The translations under genes were made by a program, and so were the position numbers. 64,000 nt of DNA from Sva-07 sp963715285 (GTDB taxonomy: Bacteria; Actinomycetota; Acidimicrobiia; Acidimicrobiales; Ilumatobacteraceae), in NCBI GenBank assembly GCA_963715285.1, contig CAVQRU010000009.1, forward strand, positions 62,001 through 126,000, given 5' to 3'. Below the pieces are notes generated by a model that was not told the DNA's origin, did not search any database, and saw only the letters and a list, made by a program, of their open reading frames with translations. Shown here piece by piece: positions 40,860 through 48,737 of this stretch (position 1 is the stretch's first letter; each line of letters starts with the position of its first letter).

Positions 40860-43453
40860 CCGAACACGACGCCCCACGCCCGGACGTGATCGTGATCATG
40901 ACCGACCAGGAACGGGCCGCGCCGCCCTACGAGTCGGACGCGCTCGCCGCCTGGCGGCGCGAGACGCTGACCGGCCGCCAGTGGTTCGCCGAGCACGCCG
41001 TCTCCTTCGGGCGGCACTACACGGGGTCGCTGGCGTGTGTCCCGAGCCGCCCGACGCTGTTCACCGGGCAGTATCCCGACCTCCACGGCGTCACCCAGAC
41101 CGACGGGCTCGGCAAGCAGTACGACGACTCGCGCCTGCGGTGGCTCCCCGAGGGTGAAGTGCCGACGCTCGGCAACTGGTTCCGGGCCGCCGGCTACGAC
41201 ACGCACTACGACGGCAAGTGGCACATCAGCCACGCCGACCTGGCCGACCCGAGCAGCGGGGCGATCCTCGCGACGAACGACGACGACGGCGCCGTCGACG
41301 CCGAGGCCGTACAGCGCTATCTCGATGCCGACCCGTTGGCGCCCTACGGGTTCTCCGGGTGGGTCGGCCCAGAACCGCACGGCGCGTCGCTCGCCAACGC
41401 CGGGGTGCGCCGCGACTCGCTGATCGCCGACCGGGTGGTCGCCTGGTTGGAGGACCGATACACCCGCCGGCTGGCCGGCGATGCCGACGCCCTCCGTCCA
41501 TTCCTGCTGGTCGCCAGCTTCGTGAACCCCCACGACATCGTGCTGTTCCCCGCCTGGATCCGCCAGGGCCTCCCCATCTCGCCCGGGCCGGGAGATCCGC
41601 CGGCCGTCGCGCCGTCGCCCACCGACGACGAGGACCTCGCCACGAAGCCGGCGGCACAGATCGCCTACCGCGAGGCGTATCCGACGGGGTACGGACCGGT
41701 CGCGCTCGTCGGCAAGAGCTACCGAGACCACGCCCAGGAGTACCGCGACCTCTACTACCGACTCCACGCCGAGGTCGACGGCCCGCTCGACCGGGTCCGC
41801 CGGGCGGTCACCGACGCCCACGCCCAGGAAGCGTTCGAGGAGGCCGTGGTCGTGCGAACCGTCGACCACGGCGAACTGCTCGGCGCCCACGGCGGCCTCC
41901 ACCAGAAGTGGTTCAACCTCTACGACGAAGCGACCCGGGTGCCGTTCGAGGTCGTCCGACTCGGCACGACGCCGTCGACTCCACGCACGATCGACGACGC
42001 GCCGACGTCCCACGTCGACCTCGTGCCGACGCTGCTCGGCGCGGCGGGCATCGACGAAGCCGCGACCGCAGCGATCCTGCGCGAGCAGTTCAGCGAGGTC
42101 CATCCGCTTCCCGGTCGCAATCTGATGCCGGTCGTCGACGGCGACGAGCCGGCGCGCGATCGGGCCGTCTACCTGATGACCCGCGACAACATGTTGGAGG
42201 GCGACACCGGTGCCTCCGGCTTCGCCCGACGGATCGGACGCACCGTCAAGCCGCCCGCACCGCTGCGGATCCGCGTGCCGGCCCACGTCGGTTCGAGCTT
42301 CGAGGGGATCGTCGTGCGGGTCGCCGACGACGCGGCCACCGGCGGCGCAGGGCATCTCTGGAAGCTCGTGCGCACGTTCGACGACCCCGCGACGTGGACC
42401 GAGCCGGGCGTCCGGCACCTGGCCGCCAACGCCCCGGGCGGCGACGTGTACCGATCGGAACCGCTGCCGGACCAGTGGGAGCTGTACGACCTCACCGCCG
42501 ACCCGATCGAGCACGAGAACCGGTGGCAGGACCCCGATGCGCGCACCGTGTTCGACCACCTCCGTGCCGTGCTGAAGGAGGAGCGGGCCCACTCGGTGCC
42601 CGAGCGCAACGTGCCGTGGCCGTATGCGCGTCGCCGGCCGACGACGCCGGCGACGAAGCGCGTCCCGCCGCCGGCGCGGCTGCTGCGCAAGGGGCTCCAG
42701 CGTCTCGGCCTGCACCCCGACGACCCCGACGCCGTCGAGTTCGAGTTGCTCGGAAAGCGCGCGCTCATCGTGTGCACCAACCACGGCGTGCTCGACATCG
42801 GCAAGGCGACCGGCGTGTTCGCCAGCGAGATGACCGTGCCGTACTACGCGTTCGTCGACGCCGGCATGTTCGTCGACCTCGCCAGCCCCAAGGGCGGCGT
42901 GATCCCCGTCGACCCGCAGAGCCTCAAGCCGGTGATCCGCACCGCGGAGGACGACCGCTTCCTGGCCGACGACGAACTGCGGGCCAAGGTCACCGATTCG
43001 CTCGCGATCGCCGACGTCGACGTCGGTCAGTACGACGTCGTGTTCCTCGCCGGAGGCTGGGGTGCGGCGTTCGACCTCGGCACCTCCGACGAACTCGGCG
43101 CCAAGATCACCGAGGCGAACGGGCGCGGGACCATCATCGGCGGGGTGTGCCACGGCCCACTCGGCCTGCTCAAGGCGACCACTCCGGCCGGTGACCCGCT
43201 CGTCGCCGGGCGACGGATCTCGGCGGTCACCGACAAGCAGGTCCGCGAGCTCGGCATCGAGTCGACCCCGCAGCACCCCGAGACCGAACTGCGCGGTCAG
43301 GGCGCGAAGTTCGAGAGTGCGACGGCGTTCCGGGATCCGCTGGCCAACCACTGGGTGGTCGACGGGAACCTCGTCACCGGCCAGAACCAGAACGCCGGGC
43401 CGATGGTGGCCCGCGAGATGATGCGGCTCGTCGCAGCGAAGGAGACCTCATGA
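40856..43453 (+). CDS. Sulfatase fused to a C-terminal DJ-1/PfpI domain
   Basis: This 865-residue protein has two parts. Residues 1 to about 600 form a sulfatase with metal motif VIVIMTDQER, formylglycine motif CVPSR (Cys61-Arg65), DGKWHIS and VDHGELLGAHGG. From about residue 632 a type 1 glutamine-amidotransferase-like DJ-1/PfpI domain follows (LLGKRALIVCTNHGVLDIG, VVFLAGGWGAAFDL). Its nucleophile elbow is GGVCHGPLGLL (Cys765). DJ-1-like domains include deglycases, chaperones and glyoxalases. Both frames are continuous, so the fusion is real in the sequence given. ATGA overlaps exist at both ends. Confidence 0.88.
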   Translation: MTEHDAPRPDVIVIMTDQERAAPPYESDALAAWRRETLTGRQWFAEHAVSFGRHYTGSLACVPSRPTLFTGQYPDLHGVTQTDGLGKQYDDSRLRWLPEGEVPTLGNWFRAAGYDTHYDGKWHISHADLADPSSGAILATNDDDGAVDAEAVQRYLDADPLAPYGFSGWVGPEPHGASLANAGVRRDSLIADRVVAWLEDRYTRRLAGDADALRPFLLVASFVNPHDIVLFPAWIRQGLPISPGPGDPPAVAPSPTDDEDLATKPAAQIAYREAYPTGYGPVALVGKSYRDHAQEYRDLYYRLHAEVDGPLDRVRRAVTDAHAQEAFEEAVVVRTVDHGELLGAHGGLHQKWFNLYDEATRVPFEVVRLGTTPSTPRTIDDAPTSHVDLVPTLLGAAGIDEAATAAILREQFSEVHPLPGRNLMPVVDGDEPARDRAVYLMTRDNMLEGDTGASGFARRIGRTVKPPAPLRIRVPAHVGSSFEGIVVRVADDAATGGAGHLWKLVRTFDDPATWTEPGVRHLAANAPGGDVYRSEPLPDQWELYDLTADPIEHENRWQDPDARTVFDHLRAVLKEERAHSVPERNVPWPYARRRPTTPATKRVPPPARLLRKGLQRLGLHPDDPDAVEFELLGKRALIVCTNHGVLDIGKATGVFASEMTVPYYAFVDAGMFVDLASPKGGVIPVDPQSLKPVIRTAEDDRFLADDELRAKVTDSLAIADVDVGQYDVVFLAGGWGAAFDLGTSDELGAKITEANGRGTIIGGVCHGPLGLLKATTPAGDPLVAGRRISAVTDKQVRELGIESTPQHPETELRGQGAKFESATAFRDPLANHWVVDGNLVTGQNQNAGPMVAREMMRLVAAKETS

Positions 43454-44289
43454 GCACCAACACACCCCGCTACGGCACCGTCGACCGTGACTACGGCATG
43501 CGCCTCGCCACCACGCCCCCCGACGAGGACGGGCCGGTGTGGATGGTCAACCTGATGAAGTACCGAGAGGTCGCGGACTACGCCGACGGCAGCGATGGGG
43601 CCGGCAGCCCGGCGATCAGCGGCAGGGAGGCCGACGACCTCTACACGCCGCTCGAGTCGTTGGCCGGTGTCGGCGCCGAGATCGTGTTCGGCGGGGAAGT
43701 CGACCAGCAACTGCTCGGCGACGCACCGATCTGGGACCGCGTCGGCGTGGTCAAGTACCCGACGCGCCGTTCGTTCATCGAGATGCAGTCACGCCCCGAC
43801 TTCCAACGCCAGCACGTGCACAAGGAGGCCGGCATGGCCGAGACGATCGTCATCGGATGCCAACCGTTCGACCTCCCGGCGTGGCCCGACGGCGTCGACC
43901 AGCCCGACTGGGCCGACGTGCCCCATCCGCCGACCGACGACGACGGCCCGGTGATGGTGATCCACGTGCTGAAGTACCGAGACGCCGCCGACGCAGCGGT
44001 CTCACCGGAGGACATGGATGCCTACTCGCGGTCGGCCGCCGAGACCGCCGGGCCGCACGGTGTCCGCGTCGCCGGTTGGTTCGCAGCCGAGGGCACGATC
44101 CTCGGCGACGGCCGCACCTGGGACCAGGTGCGTTTCAACGCCTTCCCGAGCAAGGCGGCGTTCATGGCCGTCGTGATGGACCCGGCTCGCCTCGAGGCAC
44201 AGCGTGCTCACCGCGAACCCGCGATCGCCGACACCTACACGATGATCGTCCGCCCGACGATCGACCGGATCGCCGAGAGCATCGCGTAG
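43450..44289 (+). CDS. Duplicated DUF1330-like (dimeric alpha-beta barrel) protein
   Basis: This 279-residue protein contains two similar halves: WMVNLMKYREVADYADG with FIEMQSRPDFQRQHVHKEAG, and VMVIHVLKYRDAADAAVSPE with FMAVVMDPARLEAQRAHREP. This is the DUF1330/EthD-like barrel in tandem; single-domain members form dimers. Such proteins bind or transform small molecules in catabolic operons. It is the last gene of the TetR-sulfatase operon, joined by an ATGA overlap, and runs into the palindromic repeats. Confidence 0.78.
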   Translation: MSTNTPRYGTVDRDYGMRLATTPPDEDGPVWMVNLMKYREVADYADGSDGAGSPAISGREADDLYTPLESLAGVGAEIVFGGEVDQQLLGDAPIWDRVGVVKYPTRRSFIEMQSRPDFQRQHVHKEAGMAETIVIGCQPFDLPAWPDGVDQPDWADVPHPPTDDDGPVMVIHVLKYRDAADAAVSPEDMDAYSRSAAETAGPHGVRVAGWFAAEGTILGDGRTWDQVRFNAFPSKAAFMAVVMDPARLEAQRAHREPAIADTYTMIVRPTIDRIAESIA

Positions 44290-44401
44290 CGATGAGCCAG
44301 CCCCCGTCATACGGGGATTTCGCTCATCGCGTGGACGTGGTGCGCGGGGAATGCGGTTGGCGATGAGCGAGACCTCGTGATGCGGGGGTTGCGCTCATCG
44401 C
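44289..44401. repeat. Two 42-bp palindromic repeats (REP-like) in a convergent intergenic gap
   Basis: Copy 1 (44289-44330) and copy 2 (44360-44401) have the same length and match at 35 of 42 positions. Outer arms are GCGATGAGC and GCTCATCGC (9 bp in copy 1, 10 bp in copy 2). Copy 1 also has an inner hairpin CCCCGT-CAT-ACGGGG (44302-44316). They are 29 bp apart and lie between the end of the sulfatase operon and the end of the gene at 44442. They can act as a bidirectional transcription end or mRNA stabiliser. The pair and uniform length are reminiscent of REP/BIME elements. Confidence 0.75.
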
Positions 44402-44441
44402 TTGCGCCAGGTGCAATCAGACCCACGGGTCGCCGCGAGCG

Positions 44442-45098
44442 TCAGGTCGGGAGATCGAGGCGTAGCGGACCCTGCCAGCTGTCGCCGGTGTCGAAGAAGC
44501 ACACCCGTGCCGGGTACGGCAGCTCGACGAGCAGGTCCGCCTCCAGCGTCACCTCGCGGACCGACCAACCCTCCGGCATGGTGGGCGCCGCGCCGCTCGC
44601 GGCATCCGGACGGAAGCCGGCGCCGGCCACCTGTGGGACGTAGTCCCAGCCGTCGCCCATGTCGAGGATCGAGATCGTGCGACCGGCCACGAATCCGACC
44701 CGGTGGTACTTGTAGACGGGAAGCACGGTGACGCCTTCGAACCCCGGTTCCGGCTTGCCCGGCCGGGCCACCTGGGCGAACGTCCAGCCGCCGATCTCGA
44801 CGGTCTCGAGCGGGCCGTCGAACGGCTTGCCGGGCGACCGCCGGAAGAACGCGGCGTCGTGGAGCCCACCGCCGATACCGAGCTTCGACCACCCCTCCGG
44901 CGTCTCGATGGCGTCGAACTCGTCGCGGCTCATCGGCTGCTGGCACAGCCAGACGGTGCGGTCGTCGTGGCGGAGCACCTCGACGTGGTCACGGCCGCCG
45001 ACGGGGGTCCAGTTGTGGCGCCACACGGGGTTGCCCAGGGCTCGAAATCGCTCGATGTTGTCGGTCCCCGTCACGCCGCCGACAGTATCCGAACCCAT
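44442..45098 (-). CDS. Conserved hypothetical protein, beta-rich
   Basis: This 218-residue soluble protein has no domain I recognise. Aromatic and beta-strand-rich segments (NIERFRALGNPVWRHNWTP, WTFAQVARPGKPEPGFEGVT, ISILDMGDGWDYVPQVAG) are spread over the length, and the C-terminus is VCFFDTGDSWQGPLRLDLPT. ATG 45098 is used; GTG 45074 is an alternative start. It ends beside the 42-bp palindromes and follows the alkylsulfatase-fold gene by 43 bp in the same direction. Confidence 0.6.
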   Translation of the reverse strand: MGSDTVGGVTGTDNIERFRALGNPVWRHNWTPVGGRDHVEVLRHDDRTVWLCQQPMSRDEFDAIETPEGWSKLGIGGGLHDAAFFRRSPGKPFDGPLETVEIGGWTFAQVARPGKPEPGFEGVTVLPVYKYHRVGFVAGRTISILDMGDGWDYVPQVAGAGFRPDAASGAAPTMPEGWSVREVTLEADLLVELPYPARVCFFDTGDSWQGPLRLDLPT

Positions 45099-45141
45099 CG
45101 GCGGCCTCGTGAGCGGCTGCAGGAACCGGTCGAGGTGCTGC

Positions 45142-46842
45142 TCAGTCGAGGTCGAACCAGGACCAGAACTCCCCGACGACCGCATCGTCGCTGGCGGATG
45201 CGTCGCCCGTGGTGAGGAGATCGTCGAGCGTGCGGCGTCCGTTGAACAGGGCTGCCCAGTCCGCACGTTCGATCGTCAGCGTCTCGTCGGCGCCGGTCCC
45301 ATCGGTCGGCACGGCGACTCCGTGTCGAACGTGCAGGCCCGCGGTGCCGTCGGGGAACACGACGGCGAGATGCCGGTCGGCTCCGGCGCAGCGGTTCGGG
45401 TCGAGCGTCACCCGCAGCACGTGCACGAGATCTCCCGCAGGAGCGGTCGCAGTGTGGTCCGGGCTCAGTCGGTGAAGTCTGAACCGATCCGTGCTCATCG
45501 TGCCGTCGAGGTGCCGGGCGCGCACGAGGCACCAGTTGCGGACGTTCGCCGACATGGTGCGCCTGGCGACGGTGCGGAGGACCTCGGCCAGACGATCACG
45601 GTCGCGCTGTTCGGCGTCCGTCCGCCGGGCGAGCCACGACGACAGCTCGAGGGCCCACCGGACGTCGTCGTCGGCCAGCGCGGCCTCGGCCTGCGTACGC
45701 ACCGCATCGGCGCCCCCGAAGCCGGCGACGAGGCGGGTTGCCCGCTCGGCCGTCGGCAGCGGGAACAGCGTCGACTCGTCGCCGTCGAACCAGCCCCGCA
45801 GACCGGTGTGGATCTGGCGGGTGTGGTGCTCGACCAGCCCGTAGTGCTGCGTCTGGAAGTACGACTCGCCGTACAGCGCGGGCAGCTGGACGAACTCGAT
45901 CAGCTCGCCGTGGGTGAGGCCCTTGTTGACGCCGCGCACCGTCTGGTCCCACAGGAACTGGATCGCGTCGCGGCTGCGGACGAGCTCGGCGGCGATGTGG
46001 TCGGCGCCGCTGATCGGCGGTCCGTGCGCGCCCACGAGGTGATCGGCTCCGAGCGACAGCAGGTGGTCGAACCCGGCGAGCAGCACCCTCGGGTCACGGT
46101 ACTCCTCGCCGCGGATCGCGAACACGTTGAACAGTGTCGGCCACATCAGGTTGTTGACGCACACGCCGAGATCGGGGAACCAGACGGTCACGGAATCGTC
46201 GGCGTCCGAGGGGGCCGGGGTCATCTCGACCGTCAGCCCGGCGAGTGTGATCGTCGTCGGCGCGTCGAACGTGTCGGTCGGCGGAAGGAACCCCTCGGTG
46301 AAGGGCGCATGCTCCGGGTTGCGGAACGCTCGCCCGAGGCCGACGCCCACGAGGGCATCCGGACCGTCGTCGGGCAGGGTGATCCCGAACTGGTGGACCA
46401 GGCCGCTGCGCGAGATCGGCCCGACCTCACCGGCCTGGCGGCTGCGATTGGCGAGCACCTTGCTGTGCGACCAGATCGGGAGATCGGGCGGGGCACCGGC
46501 GTCGACGAGCGCCCGCGTTCCGCCGACGTAGTGGAAGTGCGTGTAGATCGCGGCGACGACCGGCGCATCGGTGAACGCTCGGAGATCGGCGAGCGCCGCG
46601 GCCATCTCCTGCACCGACTCGCCGGTGTCGATCGCGATCAGTCCGGCCGGGCCCTCGACGAACGTCTGGTTCGACAAGCCGTTGCCCACCATGCACCACA
46701 CCCCGTCGGTCACCTCCCACAGGCGACGCTCGAACCGCTCGGTGTGTTCGACCATCTCCCGCCGGGCACGGCCGCCGTTCTGCGCTGTCACGGTCAGCGA
46801 GTCGTCCGCGTGGAAGCTGGCGGGAACGGCATTCGTGCTCAT
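45142..46842 (-). CDS. Alkylsulfatase-fold (SdsA1/BDS1-like) MBL protein with altered metal site
   Basis: This 566-residue protein has the layout of type III alkylsulfatases: an N-terminal metallo-beta-lactamase domain (VWCMVGNGLSNQTFVEGPAG), an alkylsulfatase dimerisation region (LTHGELIEFVQLPALYGESY) and a C-terminal SCP-like domain. The metal motif reads THFHYVGGT instead of THxHxDHxGG, so the Asp and second His are missing. VNNLMWPTLFNV replaces the Glu/His-bearing ENxxH segment. Hydrolysis by the usual two-zinc mechanism is therefore doubtful; other metals or a non-catalytic role are possible. Confidence 0.8.
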   Translation of the reverse strand: MSTNAVPASFHADDSLTVTAQNGGRARREMVEHTERFERRLWEVTDGVWCMVGNGLSNQTFVEGPAGLIAIDTGESVQEMAAALADLRAFTDAPVVAAIYTHFHYVGGTRALVDAGAPPDLPIWSHSKVLANRSRQAGEVGPISRSGLVHQFGITLPDDGPDALVGVGLGRAFRNPEHAPFTEGFLPPTDTFDAPTTITLAGLTVEMTPAPSDADDSVTVWFPDLGVCVNNLMWPTLFNVFAIRGEEYRDPRVLLAGFDHLLSLGADHLVGAHGPPISGADHIAAELVRSRDAIQFLWDQTVRGVNKGLTHGELIEFVQLPALYGESYFQTQHYGLVEHHTRQIHTGLRGWFDGDESTLFPLPTAERATRLVAGFGGADAVRTQAEAALADDDVRWALELSSWLARRTDAEQRDRDRLAEVLRTVARRTMSANVRNWCLVRARHLDGTMSTDRFRLHRLSPDHTATAPAGDLVHVLRVTLDPNRCAGADRHLAVVFPDGTAGLHVRHGVAVPTDGTGADETLTIERADWAALFNGRRTLDDLLTTGDASASDDAVVGEFWSWFDLD

Positions 46843-46906
46843 GGAGTCGATCCTGGCAGATCGCTCCAGCGGCCATCGGAGCCGACCCGGTCGCTACGGT
46901 CCGGCC

Positions 46907-47932
46907 ATGGCATCACCGTCACCGGCCCCGCCCACCCCGCAAGCCCCGTTGCCCTCCGGGTTCGGGATGCGCTCGACGCCGACCGACGTGATCGAGGGCC
47001 GCGACCTGACCGGAACGGTCGCGCTCGTCACCGGCGGCTACTCCGGCCTCGGGCTCGAGACGACCAGGGCGCTCGCCGACGCCGGCGCGGCGGTGATCGT
47101 GCCCGCGCGCCGCCCCGATCACGCCCGCGAGGTGCTCGGTGATGCCGGCACCCTGAGCGAGTCCGGGTTCGATCAGCTCGCGCCGGGTGAGATCGCCGTC
47201 GCCGAACTCGATCTCGCCGACCTGGAGAGCGTCGCCCGATTCGCGGATGGGGTCGTCGCCAGCGGCGTCTCGCTCGACATCGCGATCAACAACGCCGCGA
47301 TCATGGCCTGCCCGGAGACCCGGGTCGGCCCCGGCTGGGAGGCCCAGTTCGCCACCAACCACCTGGGCCACTTCGCCATGGTCAACCGGCTGTGGCCGGC
47401 CCTGGTCGCCGGCGGGGGAGCGAGGGTCGTCTCGCTCTCGTCGACCGGGCACAAGCTGTCGGGAATCCGGTGGGACGACATCGACTTCGAGACCGGCTAC
47501 GACAAGTGGGTCGCCTACGGCCAGGCGAAGACCGCCAACGCGTTGTTCGCCGTCCAGCTCGATGCGCTCGGGGCTCCCCACGGCGTGCGCGCCTTCGCAG
47601 TCCACCCCGGCGGCATCATGACCGAGCTCCAGCGGCACCTCCCGCAGGAGGAGATGATCAACATGGGCTGGATCGACGCCGACGGCAACGTCAACGAACT
47701 CTTCAAGACGCCGGAGCAGGGAGCGGCGACCTCGGTGTGGGCAGCGACGTCACCGCAGCTCGCCGGGATGGGCGGCGTCTACTGCGAGGACGCCGACATC
47801 GCGGCCGTCACCGATCCCGACAGCCCCTTCGCTCGCTTCATGGGGGTCGATGCGCACGCGATCGACCCCGACCAGGCTGCCCGCCTGTGGGCGTTGTCCG
47901 CGGAACGGACCGGCGTCGACGCGTTCAGTTGA
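46907..47932 (+). CDS. SDR oxidoreductase, retinol-dehydrogenase-like
   Basis: This 341-residue SDR has the cofactor motif VTGGYSGLGLETTRAL, NNAAIMACP, ATNHLGHFAMVNRL, catalytic Ser in VVSLSSTGH and Tyr/Lys in YGQAKTANALFA. A 30-residue N-terminal extension and a long C-terminal part (GWIDADGNVNELFKTPEQGA) are typical for the retinol-dehydrogenase-like group. Arg residues after the second strand suggest NADP(H). It is divergent from the alkylsulfatase-fold gene (64 bp between starts) and overlaps the opposite SDR by 8 bp. Confidence 0.88.
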   Translation: MASPSPAPPTPQAPLPSGFGMRSTPTDVIEGRDLTGTVALVTGGYSGLGLETTRALADAGAAVIVPARRPDHAREVLGDAGTLSESGFDQLAPGEIAVAELDLADLESVARFADGVVASGVSLDIAINNAAIMACPETRVGPGWEAQFATNHLGHFAMVNRLWPALVAGGGARVVSLSSTGHKLSGIRWDDIDFETGYDKWVAYGQAKTANALFAVQLDALGAPHGVRAFAVHPGGIMTELQRHLPQEEMINMGWIDADGNVNELFKTPEQGAATSVWAATSPQLAGMGGVYCEDADIAAVTDPDSPFARFMGVDAHAIDPDQAARLWALSAERTGVDAFS

Positions 47933-48728
47933 GTGTGGAGATGCCACCGTCGACGGGCACGACCGCGCCGGTCGTGAATGCGCCGGCGCGGCTGGCGAGG
48001 AAGATCACCGTGCCGGCGACGTCCTCGGGCGAGCCGATGCGCTTGCGCGGCACGCTCGCCTCGACCATCTTGCGGCTGTCGGGGTCGTCGAGGCGGTAGG
48101 CCATCATCTTGGACTCGAACGGCCCCGGTGCGATCGAGTTGATCGTGATGTTGTCCTTCACCAGGTGGGCGGCCATGTGGCGCGCCATCATGTGGACGCC
48201 CGCTTTCGATGCCGAGTACGAGTAGTTGTCACCGATCGGCACCCGGATCCCGTCGATCGACCCGATCATGATCACCCGGGCCGGATCAGCGGCGGTCGCC
48301 CCCGCCCTCAACTGGGGGAGCAGTGCCTGCGTGAGCATGAACGGCGCCTTCACGTTGATGTCCATCACCTTGTCGAACCCGACCTCGGGGAACTCGCCCA
48401 GTGGTGCGCCCCAGGCGGCACCGGCGTTGTTCACCAGGATGTCGATCTGTGCCTCGCGTTCGGTCAGCGCGGCCACGAACGAGGCGAGGCCGTCGGCGGT
48501 CGACAGATCGGCGGGGATCGAGATGCACTCGCCGTGCTCCGACAACTCGGCCGCCGCGGCGTCGCACGGCTCCGCTTTGCGGGCGGTGATGTAGGTGCGC
48601 ACCCCGTTCGCGACCAGACCCGACGCGATCATGAAGCCGATGCCTCGGGAGCCGCCGGTGACGACGGCGACCTTGCCGTCGAGGCCGAACAGGTTCGTGA
48701 GTGCGAGTGGCGAGCTGGAATCAGGCAT
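47925..48728 (-). CDS. Short-chain dehydrogenase/reductase
   Basis: This 267-residue classical SDR has TGGSRGIGF, NNAGAAWGAPLGEF, catalytic Ser in MIGSIDGI, Tyr/Lys in YSYSASKAGVH, and the end TTGAVVPVDGGIST. It resembles enzymes annotated as 3-oxoacyl reductases or gluconate dehydrogenases; the substrate is unknown. It is divergent from the DUF2855 gene with only 9 bp between the starts, so promoters must overlap the coding regions. Alternatively, one or both transcripts are leaderless. Confidence 0.87.
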   Translation of the reverse strand: MPDSSSPLALTNLFGLDGKVAVVTGGSRGIGFMIASGLVANGVRTYITARKAEPCDAAAAELSEHGECISIPADLSTADGLASFVAALTEREAQIDILVNNAGAAWGAPLGEFPEVGFDKVMDINVKAPFMLTQALLPQLRAGATAADPARVIMIGSIDGIRVPIGDNYSYSASKAGVHMMARHMAAHLVKDNITINSIAPGPFESKMMAYRLDDPDSRKMVEASVPRKRIGSPEDVAGTVIFLASRAGAFTTGAVVPVDGGISTLN

Positions 48729-48737
48729 GCTGGGAGT

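Noticed and set aside
40625..43351. Minus-strand open frame of about 908 codons opposite the sulfatase-DJ-1 gene
   Set aside because: It is a GC-bias shadow without motifs; the plus frame has formylglycine and nucleophile-elbow motifs and 4-bp coupling at both ends.
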